Both the position numbers and the translations under genes were made by a program. Source: an uncultured Mediterraneibacter sp. (GTDB lineage Bacteria > Bacillota > Clostridia > Lachnospirales > Lachnospiraceae). From it: 64,000 bases of DNA. Below, piece by piece: positions 1 through 7,688 of this stretch. The notes under the pieces are model-generated. The model did not search any database. It was not told the origin of the DNA and was given only the letters and a program-made list of their open reading frames with translations. The stretch covers positions 1-64,000 of the forward strand of contig CALWLJ010000005.1 in the NCBI GenBank assembly GCA_944381495.1, in the 5' to 3' direction. Position 1 is the first letter of the stretch, and each line of letters begins with the position of its first letter.

Positions 1-27
1 TCAGTAAGAATGAGGAGGACTCAGACA

Positions 28-369
28 ATGAAACAGAGAGATGAGAAAAAAGAAACCCGGAAACTTCCCATGAGCCGGAGAGGAAAGCGGTTCATGGTCA
101 TCTATGCGGTGCTGGTACTGATGATGACAGCAGGAGCCACAACCGCATTTGCAGCGGATGATCCTTTGACCGTAATCAATAATCTGTCCGAATTTATTTT
201 TGGGCTGATCCGTGCCATTGGAATGATCCTGCTGGGATTTGGTATTGTACAGATCGGCCTGTCCTTAAAATCCCATGATCCCTCACATAGGGCGAATGGA
301 TTTCTGACACTGGCCGGAGGCGTGATCATCACGTTTGCAAGGGAAATCTTAACACTGATTACTGGATAA
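28..369 (+). CDS. VirB2/TrbC-like small membrane protein of a conjugative element
   Basis: A 113-residue protein with a basic N-terminus, a signal-like hydrophobic segment ending in TTAFAADD (about residues 25-43), and two further hydrophobic segments separated by a short polar loop. This is the layout of VirB2/TrbC pilin-like subunits in Gram-positive conjugative elements, where they are thought to help form the transfer channel. The start at 28 is chosen because GAGGAGG lies just upstream; an ATG at 10 has no such site. The next gene is a VirB6-like fragment, the usual neighbour in Tn1549-type elements. The family is inferred from architecture and context, not from a search. Confidence 0.6.
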   Translation: MKQRDEKKETRKLPMSRRGKRFMVIYAVLVLMMTAGATTAFAADDPLTVINNLSEFIFGLIRAIGMILLGFGIVQIGLSLKSHDPSHRANGFLTLAGGVIITFAREILTLITG

Positions 370-445
370 GGAACATTTAGAGACCGGGCAGATGGGCAGG
401 CTGGAAACGGTCTGTCCTGTTTCTGCCGGAAAGGAGGAATGTGTT

Positions 446-628
446 TTGAGTGATAACTGGATGGTTCAGAACCTTCAGAACGCCCTGGACACATTGAACA
501 GCAAACTGGCGGAAATCTGGCAGATCATTACCCAGTCTCCGGAGAATTTCAAAGGCGGAGACATCTGGAACGTGATCGCCAGTATCCACGGTGCGCTGCA
601 GGCAATCGGTACAGGAATTGACTGCTGA
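446..628 (+). pseudogene. Truncated VirB6/TrbL-like conjugal transfer gene
   Basis: A TTG start at 446 follows a strong AAAGGAGGAATG ribosome site. The reading frame gives the typical N-terminus of the VirB6/TrbL-like channel protein of Tn1549-type elements (NALDTLNSKLAEIWQ, then ITQSPENFKGG). Family members are normally several hundred residues with many membrane helices. Here the frame stops after about 60 residues, just before the first membrane helix should begin. Homology ends near base 611, where the tail of a recombinase starts in another frame. It is a deletion or recombination remnant and cannot encode a working channel. Confidence 0.65.
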
Positions 629-839
629 AAATCTCAATCTCCTTGTGGAGAGGATTGAGGTCTATGACCGCACGGAAACCAATGCCGGGGCAGAACAGAT
701 GATTAAAATCTGTTACCGCTTCGGCGGCTACATAGGGGAACGGGTATTTTCCGCAAAGGTGCTGAAACACCCTTGCAGGAAAAAAGCCTGCCCTCTCAAA
801 GAAAGGAAAGGCTATGGGAAAATATCACTTGTATCTTAG
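612..839 (+). pseudogene. C-terminal remnant of a large serine recombinase
   Basis: In the frame of base 612 the translation reads ELTAENLNLLVERIEVYDR and then IKICYRFGGYIGE. This matches the conserved C-terminal tail of TnpX/Tn1549-type large serine recombinases (L-T-x-E-x-L ... I-x-x-I-x-V ... I-x-I-x-Y-R-F). The catalytic N-terminal resolvase domain and the zinc-ribbon and coiled-coil parts are absent. Family-like sequence runs to about base 741; the rest to the stop at 839 is drift and overlaps the next gene. It adjoins the VirB6-like fragment with no gap, so the two truncated genes mark one recombination junction. Confidence 0.6.
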
Positions 840-981
840 CGAGGAAGAAAGGCAGCTTGTTCTCCACGCTCTGATCGACTTCCGCAACAAGCTGATTGCG
901 GCGGGCAGATATACGGACTGCGTGGACGAGCTGCTGATAAAGGTCATGTACGCAAAGACGAAAAAGATAAAAATACGGTAA
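814..981 (+). CDS. Small conserved mobile-element protein
   Basis: A 55-residue protein (begins MGKYHLYLSEEERQLVLHAL, ends KTKKIKIR) preceded by AAAGAAAGGAAAGGCT. The charged, helix-rich sequence resembles short hypothetical proteins carried next to tnpV in clostridial conjugative elements. Its stop codon overlaps an ATG by TAATG, suggesting translational coupling with the TnpV gene. No function is known to me; a DNA- or protein-binding helper is possible but unproven. Confidence 0.55.
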   Translation: MGKYHLYLSEEERQLVLHALIDFRNKLIAAGRYTDCVDELLIKVMYAKTKKIKIR

Positions 982-995
982 TGGAGGAAATGACA

Positions 996-1370
996 ATGGC
1001 AAAATCAATCTTTGAACAGTTGGGCGGCACTTATGAACAGCAGGGAGATTATCTTCTCCCCTGCCTCACAGTACCAGACGAAAAAGAACAGTCCATAGGC
1101 GTATGGGGGCAGCGGCACTTGCGGTATCTGAAAGAATACCGCAGAGCCACCTACATAACCCTGCTCACAAGCGGCAGGCTGAACGCTTACCTTGCCGACA
1201 TCGACAGGCAGGCGCAGGAGCGTATGGGAAGGCTCACGGAGCAGATGAAACGGGCGCAGGGTATCACGGAGCAGCTAAAGGCGGAAAATGCCTTAGAATG
1301 GGTGCAGAGAATGAATAACATACGGGCGTGTGCGAGGGAGATTGTGGAGAGGGAGATTATTTTTGCATAG
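996..1370 (+). CDS. tnpV: TnpV-type transposon-encoded protein
   Basis: A 124-residue protein with the hallmark TnpV sequence: KSIFEQLGGTYEQQGDYLLP at the start, GVWGQRHLRYLKEYRR in the middle and NNIRACAREIVEREIIFA at the end. TnpV proteins occur on Tn4451-like and related mobile elements; their biochemical role is not established. The start at 996 fits the family start and lies after GGAGGAA; upstream in-frame ATGs at 981 and 990 are alternatives. It appears full length, so it is the most intact gene left in this part of the element. Confidence 0.8.
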   Translation: MAKSIFEQLGGTYEQQGDYLLPCLTVPDEKEQSIGVWGQRHLRYLKEYRRATYITLLTSGRLNAYLADIDRQAQERMGRLTEQMKRAQGITEQLKAENALEWVQRMNNIRACAREIVEREIIFA

Positions 1371-1386
1371 TTAAAAGGTAGGGAAT

Positions 1387-1411
1387 CATCTTCCTAATTG
1401 GTTAGGAGATG
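1387..1411. terminator. Short hairpin after tnpV
   Basis: CATCTTCCTAA and TTAGGAGATG pair around a TTGG loop with one bulged T, 17 bases after the tnpV stop. The following bases (GCTTCTTAATT) are only weakly T-rich, so it may be a poor terminator or an operator hairpin for the LytTR operon. Confidence 0.35.
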
Positions 1412-1452
1412 GCTTCTTAATTATGAAAAATGTACCTCTTATCACTTAACAA

Positions 1453-1480
1453 TTGAGAAAGATTTTTTAGTGCGTATAAT
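1453..1480 (+). promoter_or_regulatory. Sigma-A-type promoter for the LytTR operon
   Basis: TTGAGA and TATAAT are separated by 16 bases and lie about 20 bases before the LytTR gene's start and its AATTGGAGG site. Read directly from the sequence; not tested. Confidence 0.6.
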
Positions 1481-1498
1481 TGTAATTGGAGGTGCAAG

Positions 1499-1933
1499 AT
1501 GAATATTAAGATTGTTGAAGATATAAAAAGTTCTTTTCAGGTAATTATAAAGTGTAAAATAATTAATGAGGAGGTATTTCGTTTAAGGAGACATATTGAA
1601 CTGTTTGATAAAAAGTTATATGCCAAAAAAGATAACGAAATGTTTTTGATTAATTCATCAGATGTTTTGTATTTTGATTCCGTGGATAATCGCACTTTTT
1701 TATATACCAACGATGATGTAATGGAAATAAAACAGAAATTATATGAATTGGAAGATATTCTTTCTGATAAAGATTTTGTTAGAATTTCAAAATCTCAGAT
1801 AGTGAATATAAATCAAATCAGGTCATTAAAACCTGAATTAAATCGCACAATTTTAGTGACATTGTTTAACGGAGAGCGACTTTACATATCCAGAAAATAT
1901 GTAAAAATTATTCGTAATATGTTGTCTATATAG
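1499..1933 (+). CDS. LytTR-family DNA-binding regulator
   Basis: A 144-residue protein. The N-terminal ~45 residues are a short variable region, and the rest is a LytTR domain: the INSSDVLYFDSVDNRTFLYT strand region, the KLYELEDIL helix, then FVRISKSQIVNINQIRSLKP and GERLYISRKYVK. There is no receiver domain. This solitary form is typically paired with a DUF3021 membrane protein that controls it, and the DUF3021-like gene follows 9 bases downstream. Codon usage is much more AT-rich than the chromosomal genes after 5 kb, which fits horizontal transfer with the surrounding element. Confidence 0.9.
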   Translation: MNIKIVEDIKSSFQVIIKCKIINEEVFRLRRHIELFDKKLYAKKDNEMFLINSSDVLYFDSVDNRTFLYTNDDVMEIKQKLYELEDILSDKDFVRISKSQIVNINQIRSLKPELNRTILVTLFNGERLYISRKYVKIIRNMLSI

Positions 1934-1942
1934 GAGGTATTT

Positions 1943-2410
1943 ATGCGAAGTCGTAAAAAGGATATTATTCAGTTCTTTGTATGGATGAGAAATGGAATTG
2001 CTTTTTGCACGTCATGGTTTCTTGTTCTTATTTTAGTTTACAATTATATTTGTGGAAATCAAACGATTTCAACTGTGAACCTAACTAAAATGGTCTTTTT
2101 AGTTATAGGAGGTGTTTTTGTTTTTAATTTGTTTTTTACACACTTGTTGATAACAAAACTCACATTTATAAAGCGATTAACTGGCTTTATGATTGCGATT
2201 AGTATATATGAAAGCTTCTGGTTTTATTATCTGGATTTTTTCTCAGCAGAAGGAGTAATTACTCAATGGATCGTATTTGTAGCGATAATTTTAGCCTTAT
2301 ATCTGATATGTATTGTCATATACCAAAATTACAGCAAAAGGCAAGGAGAACTCTATACGCAAGCATTGCAAAAATATCAAGAAAAAAGGAGCAAAGAACA
2401 TGAAAAGTAA
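1943..2410 (+). CDS. DUF3021-family membrane protein
   Basis: A 155-residue protein with four predicted membrane helices (about residues 17-37, 46-66, 75-97 and 106-128) and a charged C-terminal tail rich in Lys, Gln and Glu. Small four-helix proteins next to a solitary LytTR regulator are the DUF3021 family; in characterised pairs the membrane protein restrains the regulator. It starts 9 bases after the LytTR gene with an AGGAGG site, and its end overlaps the next gene by 11 bases, so the three genes form one operon. Confidence 0.8.
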   Translation: MRSRKKDIIQFFVWMRNGIAFCTSWFLVLILVYNYICGNQTISTVNLTKMVFLVIGGVFVFNLFFTHLLITKLTFIKRLTGFMIAISIYESFWFYYLDFFSAEGVITQWIVFVAIILALYLICIVIYQNYSKRQGELYTQALQKYQEKRSKEHEK

Positions 2411-2975
2411 AAAAGAATTTATTTTAGCATTGCAAGAGCTACGAATAGATAATATCAGAAAACAAAAAAGAGGATTACACTTTATTATGGCATCGGTTTT
2501 TATTTGGATAATTGTTCTGATTATTCATCTATCTCCATTGCCAATTATTAAAAAAAATTTATTTATTTTTTGCTGTTCAACACCATTGACTTTTCTAGCG
2601 TATTTACTTTCATTGATTTTAAAGATAGATTTTCAGAATAAAGGAAATCCGTTGTCAGGATTAGGATTGTTAATTTCGCTTAATCAATTGCTGTACATAC
2701 TTATTGCGATGTGGGTATATGCAGCTATGCCTGAGAAAATGCTGATGGTTTATGCTATGATTTTTGGGGCGCATCTTTTACCATATGGTTGGTTGTATCA
2801 ATCGAAATGCTATTATGCTTTTTCTATCATAATACCATTCGTTGCATTGCTACTTAGTATATACAACTCTACAATTTTAATTGCAGCATTTATGTTTCTC
2901 ATAGAAATAGTCTTTTGTATTTTACTGATTATTGAAAATAAGAAAGATGGGGTGTTCAAAATAGATGAAAAATGA
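2400..2975 (+). CDS. Polytopic membrane protein of the LytTR operon, unknown function
   Basis: A 191-residue protein with about six hydrophobic segments and almost no extramembrane sequence beyond a 20-residue basic N-terminus (KSKKEFILALQELRIDNIRK). It starts inside the end of the DUF3021-like gene after AAGGAG and overlaps the next gene by 11 bases, so it is translationally linked on both sides. I recognise no catalytic motif. The position suggests it is the target or effector of the LytTR/DUF3021 pair, or a permease-like subunit left behind when an ABC exporter was lost. Very AT-rich. Confidence 0.6.
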   Translation: MKSKKEFILALQELRIDNIRKQKRGLHFIMASVFIWIIVLIIHLSPLPIIKKNLFIFCCSTPLTFLAYLLSLILKIDFQNKGNPLSGLGLLISLNQLLYILIAMWVYAAMPEKMLMVYAMIFGAHLLPYGWLYQSKCYYAFSIIIPFVALLLSIYNSTILIAAFMFLIEIVFCILLIIENKKDGVFKIDEK

Positions 2976-3114
2976 ATGGATAATATGCCCTGTCTGTGGC
3001 AATAAAACCCGTGACAGAATTAGAAAAGATACTGTATTAAAGAACTATCCTCTCTACTGTCCTAAATGCAAGCAAGAGACTTTAATCAATGCTAAAGATT
3101 TGTATATTTGCTGA
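2965..3114 (+). CDS. Cysteine-rich KTR protein, altered C-terminus
   Basis: A 49-residue protein with two CxxC knuckles (ICPVCGNKTR and YCPKCKQE), the layout of the Cys-rich KTR family often carried on Tn916- and Tn1549-type elements and presumed to bind zinc. Family members usually continue past LINVK with a short tail; here the sequence departs after LINAK and ends in DLYIC at the point where a histidine-kinase fragment begins. The last few codons therefore probably come from a recombination junction. Function is unknown. Confidence 0.7.
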   Translation: MKNEWIICPVCGNKTRDRIRKDTVLKNYPLYCPKCKQETLINAKDLYIC

Positions 3115-3521
3115 TAAATCTTATTACAGAGAATGCTCCTGCATTGGAAGCAAAAAATTTATCCCCTGAAATTGATTTGCCGCCCCATTCTGTCTATCTC
3201 AATTCTGATTACAGTATGGTGGAAAGGATTTTACAAAATCTACTGACAAATGCGATACGTTATTCATCCGGCGACATAAAAATGAGCTTAAAGCAGGCAA
3301 GGAAAAATAGGGCTATTTTCACGATTGAAAATCCGATAGATAGCAAAACTGAAATAAATCCAACCCGCTTCTTTGAACGATTTTATACAGGGGACGCATC
3401 CAGACACAACAGTGGTACAGGAGTAGGACTTGCGGTTGTAAAGTTACTGACGGATAAATTGGGCGGAAAAGTTTCTGCTGAAATTAAATCCAATGTATTG
3501 GCTGTGACACTCGAAATATAA
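3108..3521 (+). pseudogene. Truncated sensor histidine kinase (ATPase domain only)
   Basis: The frame encodes about 137 residues of a HATPase_c domain: the N-box SMVERILQNLLTNAIRYSSG, then FFERFYTGDASRHNSGTGVGLAVVKLL and a normal C-terminus. The phospho-accepting His region, HAMP and membrane sensor are missing. The frame opens only a few codons upstream, inside the end of the Cys-rich KTR gene. Kinases with this core sense antimicrobial peptides next to BceAB/Lan-type exporters, but none is nearby. It is best read as a remnant; an unregulated short protein from a TTG start is possible. Confidence 0.75.
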
Positions 3522-3551
3522 TAATTTTTCATTCATCTGCCGAACGACGGC

Positions 3552-3580
3552 AAAAATGCTGTCGTACAACAGCATTTTTC
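3552..3580 (+). terminator. Rho-independent terminator
   Basis: A perfect 11-bp stem (AAAAATGCTGT with ACAGCATTTTT, loop CGTACA) lies 30 bases after the kinase remnant and ends in a T run. The A run on the left arm means it could also work in the opposite direction for the convergent kinase-like gene at 3643. Confidence 0.8.
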
Positions 3581-3642
3581 TTACACGTTTGAGTATGGTG
3601 TGAATAATTGGTTCTGTATTAGAGCAGTTTATAAATTATTAC

Positions 3643-4230
3643 TTAACTCTCTTCCAGTTTTGGCAGGATCGATTGCATGGATTCGTCAAATTCCGCATCA
3701 GAAGAGTTGTGGAAGAGAATAAGGTCATGCCCAGCATCAAGTCTTTTCAGCGGTTCGGGAATGGAAAAATCAACACTTTTGATATATTCGTCCCAGTGTT
3801 CCAGCTTCCACGTGTCACGCTCTGAGTTACGTTCTATCATTCTCTGGTGACAGACTTCCGGAGTGGTTACTACCCAGATAACGACCAGCATTGCTCCTTT
3901 TGTGCGGAGCTTTGCACGGAAACGCTCCAAAGTTTCTTCATTGTGGACTTCCTTTGTAAACGGTGCGTTGATCAGGACGATATCGTCATACTCCAGCGCC
4001 TCTACGCCAATATCTACGATTGTTTCATATTCGTAGTCACGGATATTTTCCTCAAAAAATTTTGAGCTTCGGTTGATTTCTTCGCCGGCGACTGCAAACA
4101 CACGATTGGATAAAGGAAGCAAAGTATCTTTATCAAGATAGACGACATGTTTCAGGTTTCTGGCAAGCTGTTTCGAAATATAGGTCTTCCCGCAAGCAGG
4201 AGGAGATGTAACAAGTATCATTTTTTTCAT
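3643..4230 (-). CDS. P-loop nucleotide kinase-like / AAA-type ATPase
   Basis: A 195-residue soluble protein. Residues 1-20 contain a Walker A variant, SPPACGKTYISKQLA, followed by VYLDKDTLLPL where small-molecule kinases place the substrate-binding region. Later come the hydrophobic strand IVLINAPFTKE and the lid-like segment CHQRMIERNSERDTWK. This is the shikimate/gluconate/zeta-toxin fold class of phosphotransferases. The substrate is not apparent. The start at 4230 (MKKMILVTS) is preferred over an upstream in-frame ATG at 4302 because the P-loop normally sits at the very N-terminus. The gene stands alone between two convergent or divergent neighbours. Confidence 0.65.
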   Translation of the reverse strand: MKKMILVTSPPACGKTYISKQLARNLKHVVYLDKDTLLPLSNRVFAVAGEEINRSSKFFEENIRDYEYETIVDIGVEALEYDDIVLINAPFTKEVHNEETLERFRAKLRTKGAMLVVIWVVTTPEVCHQRMIERNSERDTWKLEHWDEYIKSVDFSIPEPLKRLDAGHDLILFHNSSDAEFDESMQSILPKLEES

Positions 4231-4491
4231 AATGTTTTCACGGCAGAAATGCCTGCTCCTTTCCGTTTTATTAGTTTGTCGCTTGATTCTGAAAAAGATC
4301 AAAAGGCAACGGAAGACTGCCCCGTCATCTTTGACAGTTTTATACTAGCATTTTGAAAACGGTCTTACAAGAGTTACAAAACAGTTTATATTTTTATCGT
4401 TTATAAGAATAACTAAAACGAAATAGGAAATCTATCAAAGCCTTTCTGCTTTTTGGTGAACAGAAAAGTTTGCTTAGAATTCTTACTGCGA

Positions 4492-5403
4492 CTACCGTGC
4501 CGTCAGCCGGTACCGGTTTGGGGTGGTGCCATAGCTTCGCCGGAACAGTTTTCCAAAATAGCTTACATTATTGAATCCGCACTGCTCACAGATAGAGGAA
4601 ATGCTCTGTGCCGAGTTGAGCAGCATATATGCCGCGGCAGAGAGTCTGTACTGATTCAGATATTCTGTGGGCGTCTGCGAGAGAAAATCCCGGAAACAGC
4701 GGAAACATTCTCTCTTGCTTGTATTCCCTGCCTTTGCGATCATTTCTACTGTCAGGGGTTCCGGATAATGTCCGTGGATGAAATCCACCATTTGCTGCAT
4801 TCGTTGCTCCCGGAGAAGAAAGGATCTTCTGGCGGGCAGAATTTTCTGTATTGTACGGAATTCATGAAAGAGACTGCGCCAGATCCGGCAGAGCAGCTCT
4901 AATCCATGGAGTTCATAGTCTGTATCCTGTGGATCCAGGGCATGAAAATCCTGAAAAAGATCAAGTATTGTCCGGCTTTTTTTATCTTCCTGTTTAAAGA
5001 AGAGTCCGAAAACCGATGAATGCAGGATCGGAAGAATTATTTTCTTATATATATTGCCGAATACGAGGGAAGAGGAAAAAAAGCCGGGTGAGACCGAAAA
5101 AATGAATAATTCGGCGCCGGGCGTCAGCTGTCTGTAACTGTGCAGAACTTTGGAATTAATGAAAAAGCCGTCTCCTGCTTTCAGGGAAGCTTTTATCATG
5201 GAAGCTGAATCACAAAAGATGTTGTAATCTAATCTCCCATTGAGAACAAGTCCAAACTGGAATTCCGTGTGCCAGTGGCAGTCTACCTCTCCTCCGGAAA
5301 ATTCATTCAGTATGTTGCGGATCCGCGGAACCGGAAAGCCTCCTTCAGGGTAGCCGAATTTCTGCTGTCGGGTTTCATCTATGTCGATTCTTTTGTAACA
5401 CAT
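4492..5403 (-). CDS. AraC-family transcriptional regulator with cupin sensor
   Basis: A 303-residue protein. The N-terminal ~170 residues form an AraC-type cupin sensor (CHWHTEFQFGLVLNGRLDYNI around residues 45-65), and the C-terminal ~100 residues carry two helix-turn-helix units ending in SSICEQCGFNNVSYFGKLFRRSYGTTPNRYR. Such proteins respond to small ligands, often sugars. The start at 5403 follows AAAAGGGAG at good spacing; an in-frame ATG at 5448 lacks one. It is transcribed divergently from the HtrA gene about 190 bases away, so it may control that gene or itself; no operator is obvious. Confidence 0.85.
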   Translation of the reverse strand: MCYKRIDIDETRQQKFGYPEGGFPVPRIRNILNEFSGGEVDCHWHTEFQFGLVLNGRLDYNIFCDSASMIKASLKAGDGFFINSKVLHSYRQLTPGAELFIFSVSPGFFSSSLVFGNIYKKIILPILHSSVFGLFFKQEDKKSRTILDLFQDFHALDPQDTDYELHGLELLCRIWRSLFHEFRTIQKILPARRSFLLREQRMQQMVDFIHGHYPEPLTVEMIAKAGNTSKRECFRCFRDFLSQTPTEYLNQYRLSAAAYMLLNSAQSISSICEQCGFNNVSYFGKLFRRSYGTTPNRYRLTAR

Positions 5404-5590
5404 AAGCAAGTCTCCCTTTTGTGGCGCAACATTGTTATTTTTTGTCACGATTGTTTCTGTTCAAACGGTTTTTTGAATTTTATCATAATATAATGCAGAA
5501 CAGTATAGAAGTCAACGAGAAAATATACAGAAAATAAGCGGGATTTCATACTGTTTTCTGCAAAAAATGCAGAAAAGGAGAGAAAAGATC

Positions 5591-6826
5591 ATGAATGAAT
5601 CTACTGGAAAAAAGAAGTGGGGAACCTTGATTCTTATGGCAGTCATATTTGGTCTGATTGCAGGAGGAATCATGTATGGCGTAAATGCCATTGGGAACAA
5701 AATAAGCAGTGAAAAGAATATTGGGAAAACAGAAACAGTGAATGACGGCGGTTCGGATAACAGCAGTTCTGATGGCAGCGGCGACGGTGCTGTGGGGGAT
5801 GACAGTGTGATCGAAGTGACGAAAAATGCCATGCCTTCTGTTGTTACGATTTCAACAATGTCGGTAGAAGAGATGAGAAATTTCTTCGGAGGTACGCAGC
5901 AGTATCAGGTGGAAGGCGCTGGCACGGGCGTGATCGTCGGAAAGAATGACACAGAGCTTTTGATCGCCACCAACAATCATGTGGTAGAAGGAGCCACCAG
6001 TCTCTCTGTTGGTTTTATTGATGAGAGCAGTGTATCAGGGGAAGTAAAGGGAACCGACGTCAACAACGATCTTGCTGTGGTAGCGGTAAAACTTTCTGAT
6101 ATCTCTACTGATACGATGGGGAAGATTAAGGTGGCTACAGTGGGAAATTCAGACGATCTGCAACTGGGCCAGCAGGTGGTTGCTATTGGGAATGCTATGG
6201 GTTACGGACAGTCTGTCACATGCGGTTATGTCAGTGCTCTGAACCGGAGCTTAAGCCTTACAGACGAAAGTGGAAATACGATTAACTCTACCGGACTGAT
6301 CCAGACAGACGCTGCGATCAATCCGGGCAACAGCGGCGGAGCCCTTCTGAACATGAGCGGGGAGCTGATCGGGATCAATGAAGCAAAGACAGAATCCACA
6401 CCGACCGGAGGATCTGTGGATAATATCGGTTTTGCCATTCCCATTGATAAGGCGGAATCCAGCCTGAAGGAGCTGATGAACCTTCCGACCAGAGAAAAAG
6501 TGGACTCCAGTGAAGCGTCATATCTTGGTATTGAGGGCGAGAGCGTGACTGCAGATGTGACTCAGCTTTACGGTATTCCCGGCGGAGTGATCGTTGCCTC
6601 TGTAGTAAAAGACGGGCCTGCGGATAAAGCAGGGATTAAAGAAAAGGATATTATAACAGAGCTGGACGGCCGCTCCGTGGCGAATATGGAGCAGCTTCGG
6701 GATACGCTCCAGTATTATGCGGCAGGTGAAACGGTAGATATTGTAGTCCAGCGGGCTGACGGCGGAGAATATAAGGCGCAGACGCTGAGCATCACTCTGG
6801 GATCAGCCAAAGATGCAGAGAAATAA
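5591..6826 (+). CDS. htrA: HtrA/DegP-type serine protease with PDZ domain
   Basis: A 411-residue membrane-anchored quality-control protease. A membrane segment lies at about residues 11-30, then a Ser/Gly/Asp-rich linker, a trypsin-like domain with the triad His130 (ATNNHVVEG), Asp160 (DVNNDLAVV) and Ser248 (NPGNSGGAL), and one C-terminal PDZ domain (residues ~320-405). HtrA proteins degrade or refold damaged proteins at the outer face of the membrane. The start at 5591 follows AAAAGGAGAG. Length and domain order match Gram-positive HtrA. It lies alone, convergent with the fructose operon. Confidence 0.93.
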   Translation: MNESTGKKKWGTLILMAVIFGLIAGGIMYGVNAIGNKISSEKNIGKTETVNDGGSDNSSSDGSGDGAVGDDSVIEVTKNAMPSVVTISTMSVEEMRNFFGGTQQYQVEGAGTGVIVGKNDTELLIATNNHVVEGATSLSVGFIDESSVSGEVKGTDVNNDLAVVAVKLSDISTDTMGKIKVATVGNSDDLQLGQQVVAIGNAMGYGQSVTCGYVSALNRSLSLTDESGNTINSTGLIQTDAAINPGNSGGALLNMSGELIGINEAKTESTPTGGSVDNIGFAIPIDKAESSLKELMNLPTREKVDSSEASYLGIEGESVTADVTQLYGIPGGVIVASVVKDGPADKAGIKEKDIITELDGRSVANMEQLRDTLQYYAAGETVDIVVQRADGGEYKAQTLSITLGSAKDAEK

Positions 6827-6880
6827 GAAAAGGATAAGTGGAATATATTATCCCTCTAAGAACGGCGTATCCGCTTTTAT

Positions 6881-7624
6881 CTACTGACATTCGATCAGCA
6901 TATCATTCTTTTCATAGCCTTCGGCAATTTTGTCTGTAAGAATGATGCCTGCATGGAACGGCGCAAAAGTAACTGCGCTGATATTGCCGAATTTTGTACT
7001 GTCCGCCAGAATATAGCACTGTCTGCACTGGCCCATGGCAGTACGTTTGACCTGGGCTTCGCCTGCGTCCGGGGTGGTGAAACCGTCCCGGCGGGTGATA
7101 CCGTTTGTGCCGAAGAATCCTCTGGTGAAATGGTAGCGTTCCAGAGCCTCCATGGCCTGGGGGCCGATGACGGCTTCTGTGGAGCCTTTTAATTCGCCGC
7201 CGATAAGAAAGACCTGTTTCCCAAGGGAGGCAAGCTTCTGGGCATGAGCCACGGCATTGGTCACAAAAGACGCTTTCGTATCGGAAAGATAGTCGATCAT
7301 GCATCCGGTTGTTGTTCCGGCGTCAAGATAGATGAAATCGGTGTCGACGACGAGAGAAGCGGCATATCGGGCGATCTGCCGCTTCTCTGCTGTCTGCACA
7401 TGAATCTTCTGAGAGACAGTAGGCTCCTGAGTGACAAAAGTTCCGTCATTTGTCACAGCGCCGCCAAATACCTTAGTCAGGCGTCCGGCTTTGCTGAGAG
7501 CTGTAATATCCCGGCGCGCAGTAGATTCCGATATTCCCAGAAGATCTGTGATCTCTGCCACGGTAATGCTTTTCTTTTCTTCCAGCAGAGTGAGTATTTT
7601 CTTATATCTTTCTTCTGTTAACAT
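6881..7624 (-). CDS. fruR: DeoR-family regulator of the fructose operon
   Basis: A 247-residue protein with an N-terminal DeoR helix-turn-helix (KSITVAEITDLLGISESTARRD, residues ~18-39) and the DeoR sugar-phosphate sensor domain (YLDAGTTTGCMIDYL, later FFGTNGITRRDGFTTPD). Such proteins bind phosphorylated sugars; the expected effector here is fructose 1-phosphate or a related ester. It is the last gene of a fruK-fruA-deoR run, 64 bases after fruA, whereas in many Firmicutes the regulator comes first. It probably binds the repeats at 10594-10610. Confidence 0.85.
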   Translation of the reverse strand: MLTEERYKKILTLLEEKKSITVAEITDLLGISESTARRDITALSKAGRLTKVFGGAVTNDGTFVTQEPTVSQKIHVQTAEKRQIARYAASLVVDTDFIYLDAGTTTGCMIDYLSDTKASFVTNAVAHAQKLASLGKQVFLIGGELKGSTEAVIGPQAMEALERYHFTRGFFGTNGITRRDGFTTPDAGEAQVKRTAMGQCRQCYILADSTKFGNISAVTFAPFHAGIILTDKIAEGYEKNDMLIECQ

Positions 7625-7688
7625 ATATTTTCTCCTTCTGAAAGCCTTCCGAGAGGTTTCTTCCTCTATTGTACGCCGGTTTTCCGGA

